A stretch of 64,000 nt of DNA, taken from Angiostrongylus vasorum (taxonomy: Eukaryota > Nematoda > Chromadorea > Rhabditida > Metastrongylidae). The notes under the pieces were generated by a model that was given only the letters and a program-made list of their open reading frames with translations, was not told the DNA's origin and made no database searches. Location: assembly GCA_018806985.1 (NCBI GenBank), contig JADANN010000315.1, positions 620,001 to 684,000 of the forward strand, in the 5' to 3' direction. This document shows, piece after piece, positions 13,307 through 25,610 of the stretch. A program made the translations under genes and the position numbers. The stretch's first letter is position 1; each line of letters starts with the position of its first letter.

Positions 13307-15631
13307 CGATGACGCGTTAGACGTCGGCCGCATCACTATTTGTCCAATGCTTCCTTATCAGCCGGTTCACTGTTGTACTGTTCTAACAACCTAATATTAC
13401 TAATTAATCAAAAGAATAAAGTGATAATTCGATGCGCACCGTGCTATAAGTGCTTTTCTGTAACATTAAATGCTTTAAGACAAGTTAGTCTGTTAGGGTT
13501 GAATTAAATTTGTGCATCACATAGGTCGTAGACCGACCTTCGCCATTTTAGATCATCACCACTTGGAGTAACGTCTAATCCAACAAACTAACTGATCGTT
13601 TTTTTCCAGCCAGCATCGTACTACATTTGTACTCCAATAAAACAAAACATAAGTGTTTTTTTCATAGTTACAAAGTGTAATAAGTTTTGGTATAATGAAT
13701 ATCAGCACGAAACAATTTCAGCGTGAGCTCTTCTTTAAATACGGACTCTATTACGTTACCGATTGTTCTATGTTTGACATCGGAAGTATTTTGTTGTTCA
13801 TTTGTGCTATAATTATATATAAGTGTGCATTTATTGTAATTTCATTAGCAAAAATCTACTGTGCATGGAACCCATATGAAATTCAATCGTTCTGGGAAAG
13901 ACAAAGGTAGAATTGATTTAACTAGTGTGAGTTCATGCTTAGAAACCTCATGCTCGTCACTGAAAAGGATGGAAGTTCAGTCCGAGTTTGAAACTTCGCT
14001 GCCAGTTTTTCATTTTGATCGCTCTGCCGCTCTCCGCCCTTTCTCAGAAGTCAGTTACATTATTGAGATGAAGCTTTGTCCACTCTTCTCTGTCGCACAC
14101 TTCTCAGAATCCTCTAACGGAATTCAGCTAAATGAGCACGTAGATTTGTTGCGTGTCTTGTCATATCATATCTTGCGTGGAGGTGGAATGCCGTTTTCTG
14201 GATTAATGGATCAGATTTTCGCTAAGAGCAGCATAAGAAGAAAATGAAAGAGTTCACTGGTGCAGCACTTTCGACGGATGTCGTAAATTATATCCTGGTT
14301 TTTTAGGCTAATAAATGAGATCCTTCAAACTCGAGAATCCCATACCCACTTGTTGGACGAAGTTCGGCATTAAGATGCAAACGACAACGGTAGAATGAGA
14401 CAATCTAAGAAATAAAATGATCCCTTTTCGTTTCTTAAGATCACTTCCGCATTTCTTCTGTAACGTTTTTTTCGTGTTCATTCCAAAAATCGTAATAAAT
14501 ACGAAGATAAATTTCACTGTTTTATTTGAATCTTAACACGTCGATGATGAAAACATAGAAGAATGAATCGATTTGATGACGAAAACCACGGGTATTTCTA
14601 CAGAATATACAAACATCTCTCTATAGGTACGTCTGGCTAAACACTTTAAACTACACGACACAACTGCTGCGTTCGGTTCGACGCGACTGTGTTTGTCGAA
14701 AGTCGGAAAGCGAAATGTCCAACGTCTATCTATGGTCCGATCGAACCTTATTGACGACGAAGCGGTAGTGGTCTTAATAATGTAAGAGAGTAAGAGAGAC
14801 AAGAAAAATAGGAAGGCAATTGTGCAGTGAAAGGCTTAGTGGACTGTTGCGGTCCGGTTGTTGAGCAGAGATCGGCTCAAGGGTGATTGGACGAGTTTCG
14901 CGTCTGCGAACAATAAGAATGATAATCATGAAGGAGAGGAAAAAACAAAACTACTACTACTTCGAACACGATGTCGTCCAATCACACATACAAGGAAGGC
15001 ACACACACGGAATCACATGGTGAAAATAAGGCGAATAACTACACAGATGGCACTCATGATTCACATACAGAGAGACGGAAAGGATATATAACTCAACGAA
15101 ACATGCGATTCTAGGGCGAAAAAAAAAGAAAGCAGTCAAAAAAGACGGGAGACAGGAGGAAAAATCGTCAATAACGTTGGGAATAATATGGCGGAACTCA
15201 TGGCTGAGAGAAGATCAAAATGACACTGAATGAAGCACTTTCTAGAAACATAAACGGATATTATACATGTATAAATAATCGCACCTCCTCATCATTTCAT
15301 TGATGACGGTGGGATGAGAATACTGTGGCATAGAGTCACAGCGGAAGAGGGTTGTTTTGGATGTGTTTTAGATGTGATAATTCTCAATATGAGCACTCAT
15401 AGTCGACTAGTTGCACCCTTCCGACGGCTGTGAAATATACTGGAGTGTTAATGAGACGAAAAGAAAACAATCATGCACACACACAGACAAACACACATAC
15501 AACAGAATATTAAAGAGAAGAAAAAAGAAACGGCAACGAAGATGACAACGATAAAAGAATGAAAACAATTTAGTAAGCATGACACTGAGATTAGAGAACA
15601 TTTTGAGGGATACTAGGAGCTAGATATAGTT
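13307..15631. other. Spacer between IFT172 and the zinc-finger gene
   Basis: This holds the distal IFT172 promoter (the gene reads away to the left) and the probable 3' UTR of the zinc-finger gene, whose stop is at 15632. A plus-strand frame at 13861-14247 (128 codons) has no recognisable domain and no convincing splice or codon signature. I see no repeat family copy here. Confidence 0.4.
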
Positions 15632-18600
15632 CTACCATTGCTCATACGGGACAATCTTTTCGTCGTTAGACTCGTGCGCCGACGGTGTAGCTTCGTGTTG
15701 TTCGGCTTGCATCTGATAGCTACCAATCATAGGATAGTCGAAGTTGGGAACATAGTCGTGCCCTGTCGTCAGTATAACACATTGGTCCAACTGAAAACAC
15801 TAGCGAATATAACCTCTACTTTCCAGAAAAAGCACAATCCCATACTTTTTTGTTCGCACACTACGAATAAATCATGGTTTTTCGAAAAAAATTTTTACAT
15901 AACACTCTTTTTTTTCTTTGTCCTAAGAAAGTGAAGTTGTTCTGGAGTAACGAAACGCAATGTTTGAACTTCCATCTTTTGCCTAATCTTCTTTCATGAC
16001 AGGATACGATGTGAAATACAACCACAAGGATGCGTAGATATTTGCAGAACTCGGAACGCTCAGCTAGGCTTCGAACCGCAATTAATGTGCAGAACTCGGA
16101 ACGCTCAGCTAGGGCTTCGAACCGCAATTATCCTTACCTTGGGCTTATGTGTTATCCACCACACCAATCGAGGTCCTTGTTTTGTTTTTTCTCTCAGCCA
16201 CGTTTTTATTCTATCGCTGCTATCAGCAATCATCTGTCAACGGAAATCCCCGATAAGGGTTCGAAGGTCACCTAAGGATTCCAAGTTTTGCTCATATCTC
16301 AGCATCCTCATGGCAGCAGAACTCAGTTGTCTACTATGATAGCTTCACATACTCCATGATGTTGATATCCAATTCCTTGTGGTAGCATCATATCTGGTTG
16401 TGTGGTGACAATGTATTGCGGATGAGCAACGTTACCCGCCGTATCATTATGAATGCTGTAGTCCATCGGAACGGAGACAGGCAGCGATGTCGACGTCAGG
16501 TGGTGCACAGACGGCTGAAAAGAGTTGCCGGATATGCACGAGTGAAAACGCCAACGTATGTCCGTCATGAGCTCAACACACGCTCATAAGAATAGAGTGA
16601 TGCGCTTTCAAATGTTAAAGCTTTTTCTCTTACCAGCTGTTGTGCGTTGATGGGCCTAAAATTCAGCATGTTCAGCTGCATCGGCAAATGCACGTTAATC
16701 GGCGCCGTCGTCGTTGCGCCGCCGCTCAAGGATGACTAAAAGTACAAAGTTTAAATGAATTGCATGCAAATCACATTAAACTAGTAAAATTATCAATACT
16801 TCGTTTTTTATATCCCCTAATAACTGCGAATTCAACATGTTGTCATCGATACCGTTCAACATTGAGTTGGTATGACGTGATGACAATGAAGGGTCAACCT
16901 CGCTGTTATAAATATGCATCAGGAGATTGTTGTTGCTGCTGACAAGAGTATCCAGCGAGCTTGTATCCAAGTCTAGCTGATGATCTGATGGCGGAATAAG
17001 GGCACTCTAGAGACAATACACGATTACTAAACGGTAGCGACAAGAGGAACTTGAACATCAGAAAACGAACTGCTTGCAAAGGTTGTGTAATGGGATTCAG
17101 ATGAATGGCGCCCACGGCATGACTTGGTGAAGACTGGAATGTACTACATAGATGTAGATTTAATTAGGATAGTGTTCAGTTCTTTCGTTTGAAACAACCT
17201 TATTCGTTTTCTTCTTTGGTGTTGTTGTGGTTATCAGCGGCTGGCTATGAATTGATGACGCCGAAGACGTTGCGGGATTACCTTGTTCTTCCTGATCCAT
17301 CATCTAAATGCGTAGGAAAAGCTCTTGAAAAATTAAATGAGCATAAGAATATTTCACTCGAAGCTATGAAGACATACTAATTTCCTCTTAGCCGCTGTTG
17401 CATACGTCAGTTGACGTAGATCATTGTCGATATGTGGTGTGGACTCGTTTTTTCGCATATGCATTTCTTTATGACACTAGAAAAGCAGAAGAGTATTAAG
17501 GGTTTTTTATGGGACCGACCACCTAGGATGATCTACCGCAGGATCAAACACTAGCTGCTCTGCTAAGCATCTTTTTCTCGTAAGATTCCAACTTACGAGC
17601 TTCTTCAACCTCTCGTTCACCGCTCACGCACCTTTAAACTGTTCTTCCATTTGAACGTCATCTGACATACAGTACAGACAAACGGCTTTGCGTCTGAATG
17701 AATTCGTTTGTGATTCCATAATGTCGACCGGCGATTGAATCGTGCTTTACAAACCTATAAAGAGAGTAGGTCTCGTAAAGAAAAACGTGGGTGTCAAGGA
17801 ATCTCATCGAACTGAGTCATGATAACCAGTGGGATAGTGCGCCTTTAAAATTCACGGACATTTCAAATAGCTTCTTGGTAATAACGATGACTCAGGTTTT
17901 CTCCAAGTGGATGTTTTTTGAATTCTATTACAAATTTTCTCTATTTACACACATAAATATGTTTGAAAAAGCTGCTCTCACATCGCATTCGAATGGTTTC
18001 ATGCCGGTATGACTATTTTGGTGCTCTTCGAGCTCCATTTTGCTGCCGAATCGTGACGTGCATAAATTACATGGATACGGTCGCTTACGGTCGGCGGCTA
18101 GTGTTCTGCCTAAAGCAACGAAATCGATACGATTCTTCATCCATTTCATTACTGTCACAAGTAACACACCGTTAGAGTTAATTTTGACGTGATTGTTGTT
18201 CAACGGATCGTGATTGTTGTTGACCGGCGGGCAGAAATTCGATTGTATATTGAAATTAGACACACTGAAGAGCATGTCCGTCGATGAGCATACTGAAATT
18301 GAGCAGGTTCACGTTCGTGAGGCTGCAGAACACTTATATCACATAAAAATCATTTCGTCGAACGTGTATATTCGTCCTATGTATTGTTCTGATTGCAGCA
18401 GTGATTCTTGCTTGCCTTGACCATATCGTAGCGCGACGAAACTCTAAGCATCAATCAACGCAGCAACGGTAAATTCGAAGTCAAGAAATGTTAGCGCCGA
18501 AAAAAAGTAGATTTTTTTTTCGAAGTAATTTCTAAGAGAAGAATAGAAATGGTGTGGAAAAAAGAAGACAACAAACATAGGAAAACATCAGGATCAACTC

Positions 18601-18776
18601 TGGAATCGGGGTATGATTAATCAGCTTTGCCCCACAAAATTGACAGATGAGTTCTTAGTGATCTTCGCCGCATTAGAGCACTTACATGTGGCTTTCGTCT
18701 TCGGTGGAGTCGATGGCTCCTCCGCCTTAACTATATCGTACGGATTGTGATGCATGAGATGCGCTTGAATCTCCAT
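15632..18776 (-). CDS. Three-finger C2H2 zinc-finger protein, probable transcription factor
   Basis: This is a complete gene of 11 exons: 18686-18776 (ATG), 18170-18292, 17982-18109, 17632-17754, 17378-17476, 17199-17303, 17071-17133, 16800-17006, 16634-16735, 16353-16514 and 15632-15790 (TAG). All junctions have GT-AG signals and matching phases, giving 453 residues. Three tandem C2H2 fingers (about residues 82-165) carry CNLC...HQNSH, CDVC...HKRIH and CTVC...HKEMH; linkers such as HTGMKPF are typical. The fingers sit in the N-terminal third. After them come a basic stretch (AAKRKL, PKKKTNK) that could be a nuclear signal, then a long tail rich in Ser, Thr, Asn, Gln and Pro with no known fold, ending PYEQW. 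The fingers suggest sequence-specific DNA binding in the nucleus. I do not recognise the exact orthologue. The intron between exons 10 and 11 contains a family D element. Confidence 0.9.
15990..16300 (+). mobile_element. Family D fold-back element with internal duplication
   Basis: Left arm AAATACAACCACAAGGATGC and right arm GCTCATATCTCAGCATCCTC flank a body with the family block ATCTGTCAACGGAAATCCCC. It lies in the last intron of the zinc-finger gene. Confidence 0.72.
16042..16130 (+). repeat. Two-copy tandem duplication of about 45 bases
   Basis: The block starting TGCAGAACTCGGAACGCTCA and ending CGAACCGCAATTA occurs twice back to back, with one inserted G and a few end differences. This suggests a recent duplication within the family D element. 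Confidence 0.85.
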
Positions 18777-19150
18777 GATTCTTACGTTTTATACTCGATG
18801 TCACTCACGACTACAGTCAGCACATCCGCTAAATGAAACACGATACCATAATGACAGTAAAATCTGCAATTGTTTCACATAATATGCGAATATCTTTCGC
18901 AATAAACATGTATATTTTGAGCACACCATGCTTAAGGCGTATTAGAATCGTAAATCCATTAGTTTCAGGACAATTATGTGTTTGTTAGTATCGATCGAGT
19001 AAATGAACAATTAGTGATGAACTGAGTCGCATTGGGTTATCATTGGCAGAACTTGTTTGGGCAAAAATTGGAGTGGGCGCCACGAGAGTTGATATAGACG
19101 CTTGGCCACGCCCACGGACGCGCTCCGTGAGGTACGGTAGCTTGGCGACG

Positions 19151-19226
19151 GTGTGCATATATATGTGTGTGTGTGTGTGTGTGTATGTGTATGCGTGTGT
19201 GCGTGCATGTGTGTGTACGTGTGTGG
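19151..19226. repeat. (TG)n microsatellite, interrupted
   Basis: TG and CG dinucleotide run with ATATAT at one end, upstream of the zinc-finger gene. Confidence 0.9.
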
Positions 19227-21635
19227 ATGGCAAAGTATTGTGGTGGTGATAGGGGTGAAATAGATGTGGAGCCGAAGAAAGAATGATCGTGCTTTTTTTT
19301 CTCGAAGGTCACGGGCTCGAGAATGGGACGGAAAAAGTGACCGAGATTGTGACGAAGTGATGATAATCGCAGAAGAGTTTGTTCTGCAGAATCTTTAGCT
19401 AAAGGTGCTTTCTCGCCCGATCAACACTAAGTGGAATTATTAAAGAACAATGAGGGTAGCCTATTTGCTTGCATACATAATATACCAGCAATGTAGCATT
19501 GGCGTTCATAAATTGACCTTTCAATGTTTAACAGAAGTGTAAACTCATTACACGCCAGAAAGAGCCTTGGGAAACCCCAAATTTTCCTTAGAATCTTTCC
19601 TTATGTTTCAATGACTGTTTTTTTTTCCTTGCACTTTCTCTTTATCTATATTTCTTGCGTTATGGAATTCTATGCAATCTACCATCCAAACATTCGTATC
19701 AGTTGCAGTAGAATATATACTTCCATCCAATAAATCCACTCACAATGTCTGATCATAACAGAATTTAAACGTACAAACCGCAATATAACGAGGTCTGTAT
19801 CACATAAGTTCCTGCTTAGAAAGTGAAAGTTGTCAGCTGAGCAGAGTGGAAAGGTGATTTTGAAAAGTCGCTGTCGTAGAAGAGGCTAATATGTCAGAGT
19901 CAGAAAGTGAAAGCCAATTTGCACTCTTTTTCGTCGACGAAACCCGCTTGACGACGGGCTGGACTTGCTCCTCATAGATGGAAGCAGCAGCCGGCACGAC
20001 GACGATGCAACGCAAAAGTTCAGGTTTGTCGCCGGTGCCCGATGCAATGCGATGTGAAGGCGATACGCTTATTGCGCAATTTGAAACAACCAAACTTCCC
20101 TCGTCCGCTGTGATTAGACGAGACCGTGGATTTCAATCAAACGATACCACAAAACACCGGCATCACATTCGCCCGCCGCAGGACTTATACGGTGTTTAGC
20201 AAGCTGATGGGCGTGGAATCTCACGGAGTTGCGATTCCTTTCGATCTCTTTGTCGGATGTGCTGCTATGCAGACAGCATAGCTGTCGTTGTTATTAGATC
20301 GAGTCAATGTGCAATGTGATGCTTCAGAGTGGTGAACCTGCAACCAACACCGCGCCCCATCAGAAGGTTACGTCGCGTCGCCTACGGGCGTGTTACAAAC
20401 TAGAACAGGTTACACGATGCTCTCACAACACAATTCTCATCATCTAACACGCTGCATTCATATACGTTTATCGTCGTTATCAAAATCGACGTTATGTTAA
20501 TTTATAAATGAAGGGTACACTTCGATAGGACAAGACAAAGTAGTTTTAGTAGCTAGATCATATGGGTAGCACGATGAAACTCCTTTGGAGTACCCATAAA
20601 GGATAAGGGCATTTGCACCAGATGTGAATAATCGGGATCCGCGGACATATGACTGCCGCCTATTCCTCAGAAGCCGTAAACGCTAGCTATGTGAAAGCGG
20701 AGCAAGCTGCTCTCTTGTGGGTAAAGTCTTCTTTGAAATGAGCCTTTTTATCAGTTAGATGATCTAACCTCTGATGGTATATTGTTCGCATAGAAGAGAG
20801 GGTGTTAAAAGAACGACAATGGGAATGAAATACATGATAACGATAAGGAATAATTGAGGGAGAGACGAAAAAACACGATAAAAAAGTTCACAGGAGGATA
20901 GTTTATTATGCGTAAGGGCTCCGAGAAATTCGATACAGTACTTGCAAATTGCCGCTGCCAAGACTAGGACCAACTGTCCCCTGTTGCCTGCCATCCCCGC
21001 CCCCTTGTGATGTGTCGAACCAACAGGCCTTAGCCGAAGCGGCACATCAAAGTAAGAGCCACCGCCAAGTGAGGGAGAGTTCGTCCAGAATATGGCGGGG
21101 GAAAAAGCACCAATACAGAAGAAAATAGACGTACCAAGAAGAAACTAATGTAGGAAAAATCAAACAATTATCTCGAAAAATACTCGTGTAAATTTAGCGC
21201 TTAAACTAGTCTAACTTGTATGAGAGGCTGGAAGAGCGCAAGAGAAAGTGGCGTATAGAGAAACAGAATCACAAGTCAGGTCGTTATTCGTTATCGCGTA
21301 GGCGTGCACTCACAGATCGCCAAGAAATCGAAAGCAGGCGGAGAAAAAGCGCGTCGCAGTTGCCAACATTATTTTTGTGGCCATTTCAATCAAATCGAAG
21401 CAAAGAAAACGGCAGCGGTTCAGTCAGTATGACAGTATAACTCGATAATCGAACAAATGGTGTAGAAATACGAAGTAAAGTATGCGAGTGAATAGAAAGA
21501 GCCGCTCATACAGGTACGAAGGAAGATGGAAATCTGTATCTGGACTTGTTCAACTATGATGGTGCATACTACAGAGCAGAATGCCGACATCACCTCAGTG
21601 TGGATTATAGTAATTTCAGTTCTGATTGATGTATA

Positions 21636-21776
21636 GACACATACTAACACACGTACACATACACGTACATATATGTATACATACGTGCCTACACACGCAG
21701 ACACATACATACACACATGCGTATATACATGCATACATACATACATACGTAGATACATACATACATACACACACGG
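21636..21776. repeat. (ACAT)n and (AC)n microsatellite
   Basis: About 140 bases of ACAT, ACAC and ACGT units. It creates open frames on both strands that are not genes. Confidence 0.9.
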
Positions 21777-24700
21777 ACGAACAGGCGCGCGGCATCATCA
21801 ATCAGGGAAAGAGGAAAGAGTAGAGTGGTATGGTGCGAGCGAGAGGAACAACGGTCGAGAGAGCGAGAAATATGATTCAAATGCTTGGATATTCTGGGAA
21901 AGCTTATGCTATTCATCTGATGCCAGTTCGCCACAAGGAAAGCAAGTACGAGCAACTTTAGAAAAACAAAATATTACAATGAGGTATCATAGATGCTACC
22001 GAATGAAAAAATTCGGACCAGGATCAATCAAAATTGTGACGTCCTATGCAAATTGGCTCTAGTCATTGGACATAATCTACTGACTAACATGGTAAGACAA
22101 CGAGGGGTGGCAATAGAATGCTAACCTGGGCGCATTTCGTTCACAGAGCAACATGCTGAGCAATAAAGATACTTGAAATTATTCAGGATCTCGAAACTGT
22201 TCAGAGGAATGAGGTACAAAAGCCTGAACAAATAAGAATGCGCTACATACAAGCGATGAGACAGATCTCGTATTTCCTTTTTCAAAATTTTCTGACAGCT
22301 CATCTTTAGTGGCTTATATCGGTCAGTGCGGATTCATCACCTGCTAACAGTTGTCAGCCGGCGAGAAAATTACGCTCATAAGAATAGCTAGGCGTCTTCA
22401 TAACACACCATCATAGAGAATGCACCATCGAACAACACTGGTACAGGCTTCGCTTGATTCCAGGTTAAGGGTGATCGCCGGTAAAGCTGTGAATTCATGT
22501 CGATTTCGCGGACTACGAATGAAAAGCGATGGCGGCGACCGAACACATGTGCCGACGAAACCAAATTCAGAGGTGCCGACGACGCAAGGTTAAAGGGTAC
22601 AGTGCGCGCAAAAGCGAAACGATGCGATTATGTCGTCGATGGGCTTTGCTATGCGAATAAATGGACGAGATGCCGACGGAACAGTTGCTGTCGTCGCTGA
22701 TTCACGGCCAACGACAACCGACATCGCGACCTGTCGTCGTTCCGTAATCGGTTCTCTACTGCCGTACGTACGTAGTGAAGTTCTGTGAACGGATAAAGCA
22801 ATCTTCACATTGACTGTTACAATACATCAGCCATGAAATAGGAAGGAGTAAAACCATGAAATACAGCCTAATCAATACTGTGGCAACACGTGGGCGGTAT
22901 CGAAATCAACACTTCGCTTGAGAATGGAAAGTCGGCTAGAACCGGAAGACGACGAAAACGAAAAAGATGGTATCGGGTTGGGAAAGAAGGCGGAGTTGCT
23001 AAACGTTAGAGGTCGCGAATGCTTGCATCGCCCCCCTCAAAACTGGCTTCAAGGCAATGCGTCTGGCATACCTCAGTTTCTGAGCTCATCAAGTGGTATA
23101 AAAGTTTTACTTGACTTCAGTATCATTCAGCATGTTGTTCAATATAGAACTGAATTAAACGACATTTCAATGTATGAAAAAGAGATACTATTTGACGATA
23201 AAAGAAACATAGGATATAGAAGAAATCGACTGATTCAGGAGTTTTGTTCTGTAACAGAGAAACGTGGTCAGAGAAGGCGTAAAGGTCAGCGACGGTTTCG
23301 CCTGATGCCTATCGCAAACCGCAATCGAATACTGCAAGGGCACATTATGCACAATAAATGCAAAAGTTTTTATATATTTTAATATTTCGTTGCGTACTAC
23401 TAATATCGACTATTGCAGCAGTGTCGAATTTTGCATGAAATGAAAGACGTGCTGTAGGTTCGTTCCGAAAGCCCTGGTCTTCGTGTAAAGCACAGAAATG
23501 ATAACGTTAGAACCTTTTGCAGGAATTCTACTTCTTTTAACTAAATTCCAAACTTCTTAACTTTCTCTTGATTTCTTACTCTACTATGAATTTCTCGACT
23601 GATGGAATATACTAAATCCTTGGAATCACAGTTGGATCCAGTGATCGAATAGGTGAGTCAAGTTAATCAAATCAATTTCAGTGAATGTGAATAATATAGA
23701 AACAAATGAATCCATTTTCGTAGATGTTCAGTAAAGGCTTCTTGTGATATCGATGATAATGTGGCCGATGTCCAGAAGAGATTTTTCTGCCACGTTTAAC
23801 TATCTTAGATATCTTACTTACCTTTATGAGTGCTTACATGCTTACTTCAACATATATTCCCAGTATACGCGTTCGTTCCATTATTACGGAACGGGAAAAG
23901 CACGCATTGAATGCCACATCTGGCTTGGAACATTATGAGTAATAATAATGAGTGCCAGATGAGAAATTGCCGATCGTCGTGAAACCGTTGTAGCAACGCC
24001 TAGAGACTCGTACTGCTTTCGAATATTGGTTGTTCTACGCAAATCTCGACTCAGTGTCGTTGTTGTTTTTTTCGCTAATACTAATCGCAAGGAAGACAGA
24101 GCGATTGCTGAGTGATTGGATCAAGTGTCAATGATCTTGTTGAGACCTATCGTCAGCCAACGACTCAGTCAAATTACTTGAATCGATTTCAGTACATGAT
24201 ATTTTTTGAGTTTGCACTAGAATAATCACTGATTCGAGATCTCGTGAATGACGCTGACAACAGGCGACGATCACAGAAAGTTTTTCGCCCAACTCACTTT
24301 AGCGCCCAATTTGAATGCCATTCGAAAGTTAACTAGATGAAAGGATTAGGTCGATTTATGGAGTCGAGGCGGTAGATGAGGCAGCGAAAGGCGGAGAGAG
24401 CGCGTTATCTCCTCATCTGCCAAAGACCAAGTGTCGATAGAAAAAACAACGAACTGCCCATACCGATCAATACCGTTTCCAATATCACTATGTACTAGAT
24501 ATGTCCTTCTCAGAAATGGATTCTGTGAAATTATCGTCACGTGGCTCGAGTACGACCGACTGATCTGCCGCCCGCTTAACGAAAACACTTCCAATCCGCG
24601 TGCGAAAGTGAGATGAGCGGAACGAGGATCGTAAAAATTAACTAAGTGTACGCGATCGCGCACATATATACCAACTCAACGTCATCACGACGACGACGAC

Positions 24701-24923
24701 GATCGTGATCGAATGATCAATGTGTTCCAAATGACCATGGTTACGATGTTGTCTTGTGAATCTGCACCAAGAATGACTTCCAAGGAAGAAACGCTTGCTT
24801 CTCGCCGACTGCGTTTTATCATTGACGTTGCCGTTAGCGATTCTTGAAAAATATCAAAAGGAAAGACTGCATTCGCAAAAAATTATTGCTGGTGCTATTT
24901 TCAAACGTTTTCATAGCTAATAT

Positions 24924-25248
24924 CTTACGAAGTGTCCTCGTTGTGCTTACGCGAGGTTGTTATCATTACTTCTTGAATTGTGATGGCTAACGTTTCGACG
25001 ATTTCGCTTTCTTCAAAGTCCGGACGGCTACTTATACACCTATATTTTATTACTCGGTTAATATTTCGTGGTTATACCAAAATTCTATTCCATAAACCAA
25101 ACCAAAAATCTCTCTATTAAAAGAACTCTCTGTTTATTTCCACAGAGAGTGAGGTGATCTGTAAGTCGAAATCTTTGGAACGTCGTCCATCGTATTTCAA
25201 GAAGAAGTGATAACAACCTCGCATTAGCTCAACAAGGACAGTTCGCAA
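24924..25248. mobile_element. Inverted-repeat element with degenerate hammerhead-like core
   Basis: The left arm (24924-25010) and right arm (25165-25248) are inverted copies. The best block is GCGAGGTTGTTATCATTACT on the left, matching AGTGATAACAACCTCGC on the right. The left arm contains GGCTAACGTTTCGACGA, the same GAAACGTTAGCC signature (minus strand) as the 45.8-kb copy, but its CTGATGA box is mutated. Confidence 0.65.
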
Positions 25249-25610
25249 CATATAAGTTAATAATTAATTCCGAGGTTTATTGAAGTCGGTCTTTCGAATT
25301 ACTACGCCTTCATAGTGTTACGACATCGCTCATACTGAAAGGATATATGTATTGACGAGAACGATCTTTATTTATTATTTATTTCTTAGTTAATACGTCA
25401 TAAACGACAGAAGAACTGATCGAGAAACGAGGAATGTGATGCGGTACGCACGAAAACTGATACCTTCCATGATTTGTATAAAAGATTGATTCAATAATGG
25501 AAAACGTGAAAACAACAATTTAACAACAAGTTTCGGGAAAGTATGATGTCAAATAACCCCTATGGAATTTCTTATACTGACTTTTTCAAGAAGAAGTGCA
25601 TCGTTGATGC

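Larger units (their letters stand above)
18777..24923. other. 6-kb stretch without a recognised gene
   Basis: It begins with the presumed promoter of the zinc-finger gene. CpG-richer islands at about 19.9-20.2 kb and 22.5-22.75 kb have open frames on both strands (86 and 73 codons; 67 and 72 codons), but neither strand gives a spliceable model or a known domain. They might be first exons or regulatory DNA. A 154-codon plus frame at 22918-23382 is also unsupported. Two microsatellites are present. Confidence 0.4.

Noticed and set aside
13861..14247. 128-codon plus-strand open frame between IFT172 and the zinc-finger gene
   Set aside because: No similarity I recognise, and it overlaps the promoter side of IFT172. 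Codon pattern is not convincing.
21626..22062. Open frames rich in Tyr, His and Thr on both strands
   Set aside because: They are translations of an ACAT microsatellite.
22918..23382. 154-codon plus-strand open frame
   Set aside because: No recognisable domain, no splice context or neighbouring exons, and an A/T-rich end typical of chance frames. Kept only as a mention within the intergenic stretch.
24346..24663. 105-codon minus frame
   Set aside because: No domain, no acceptors or donors that would join it to anything.
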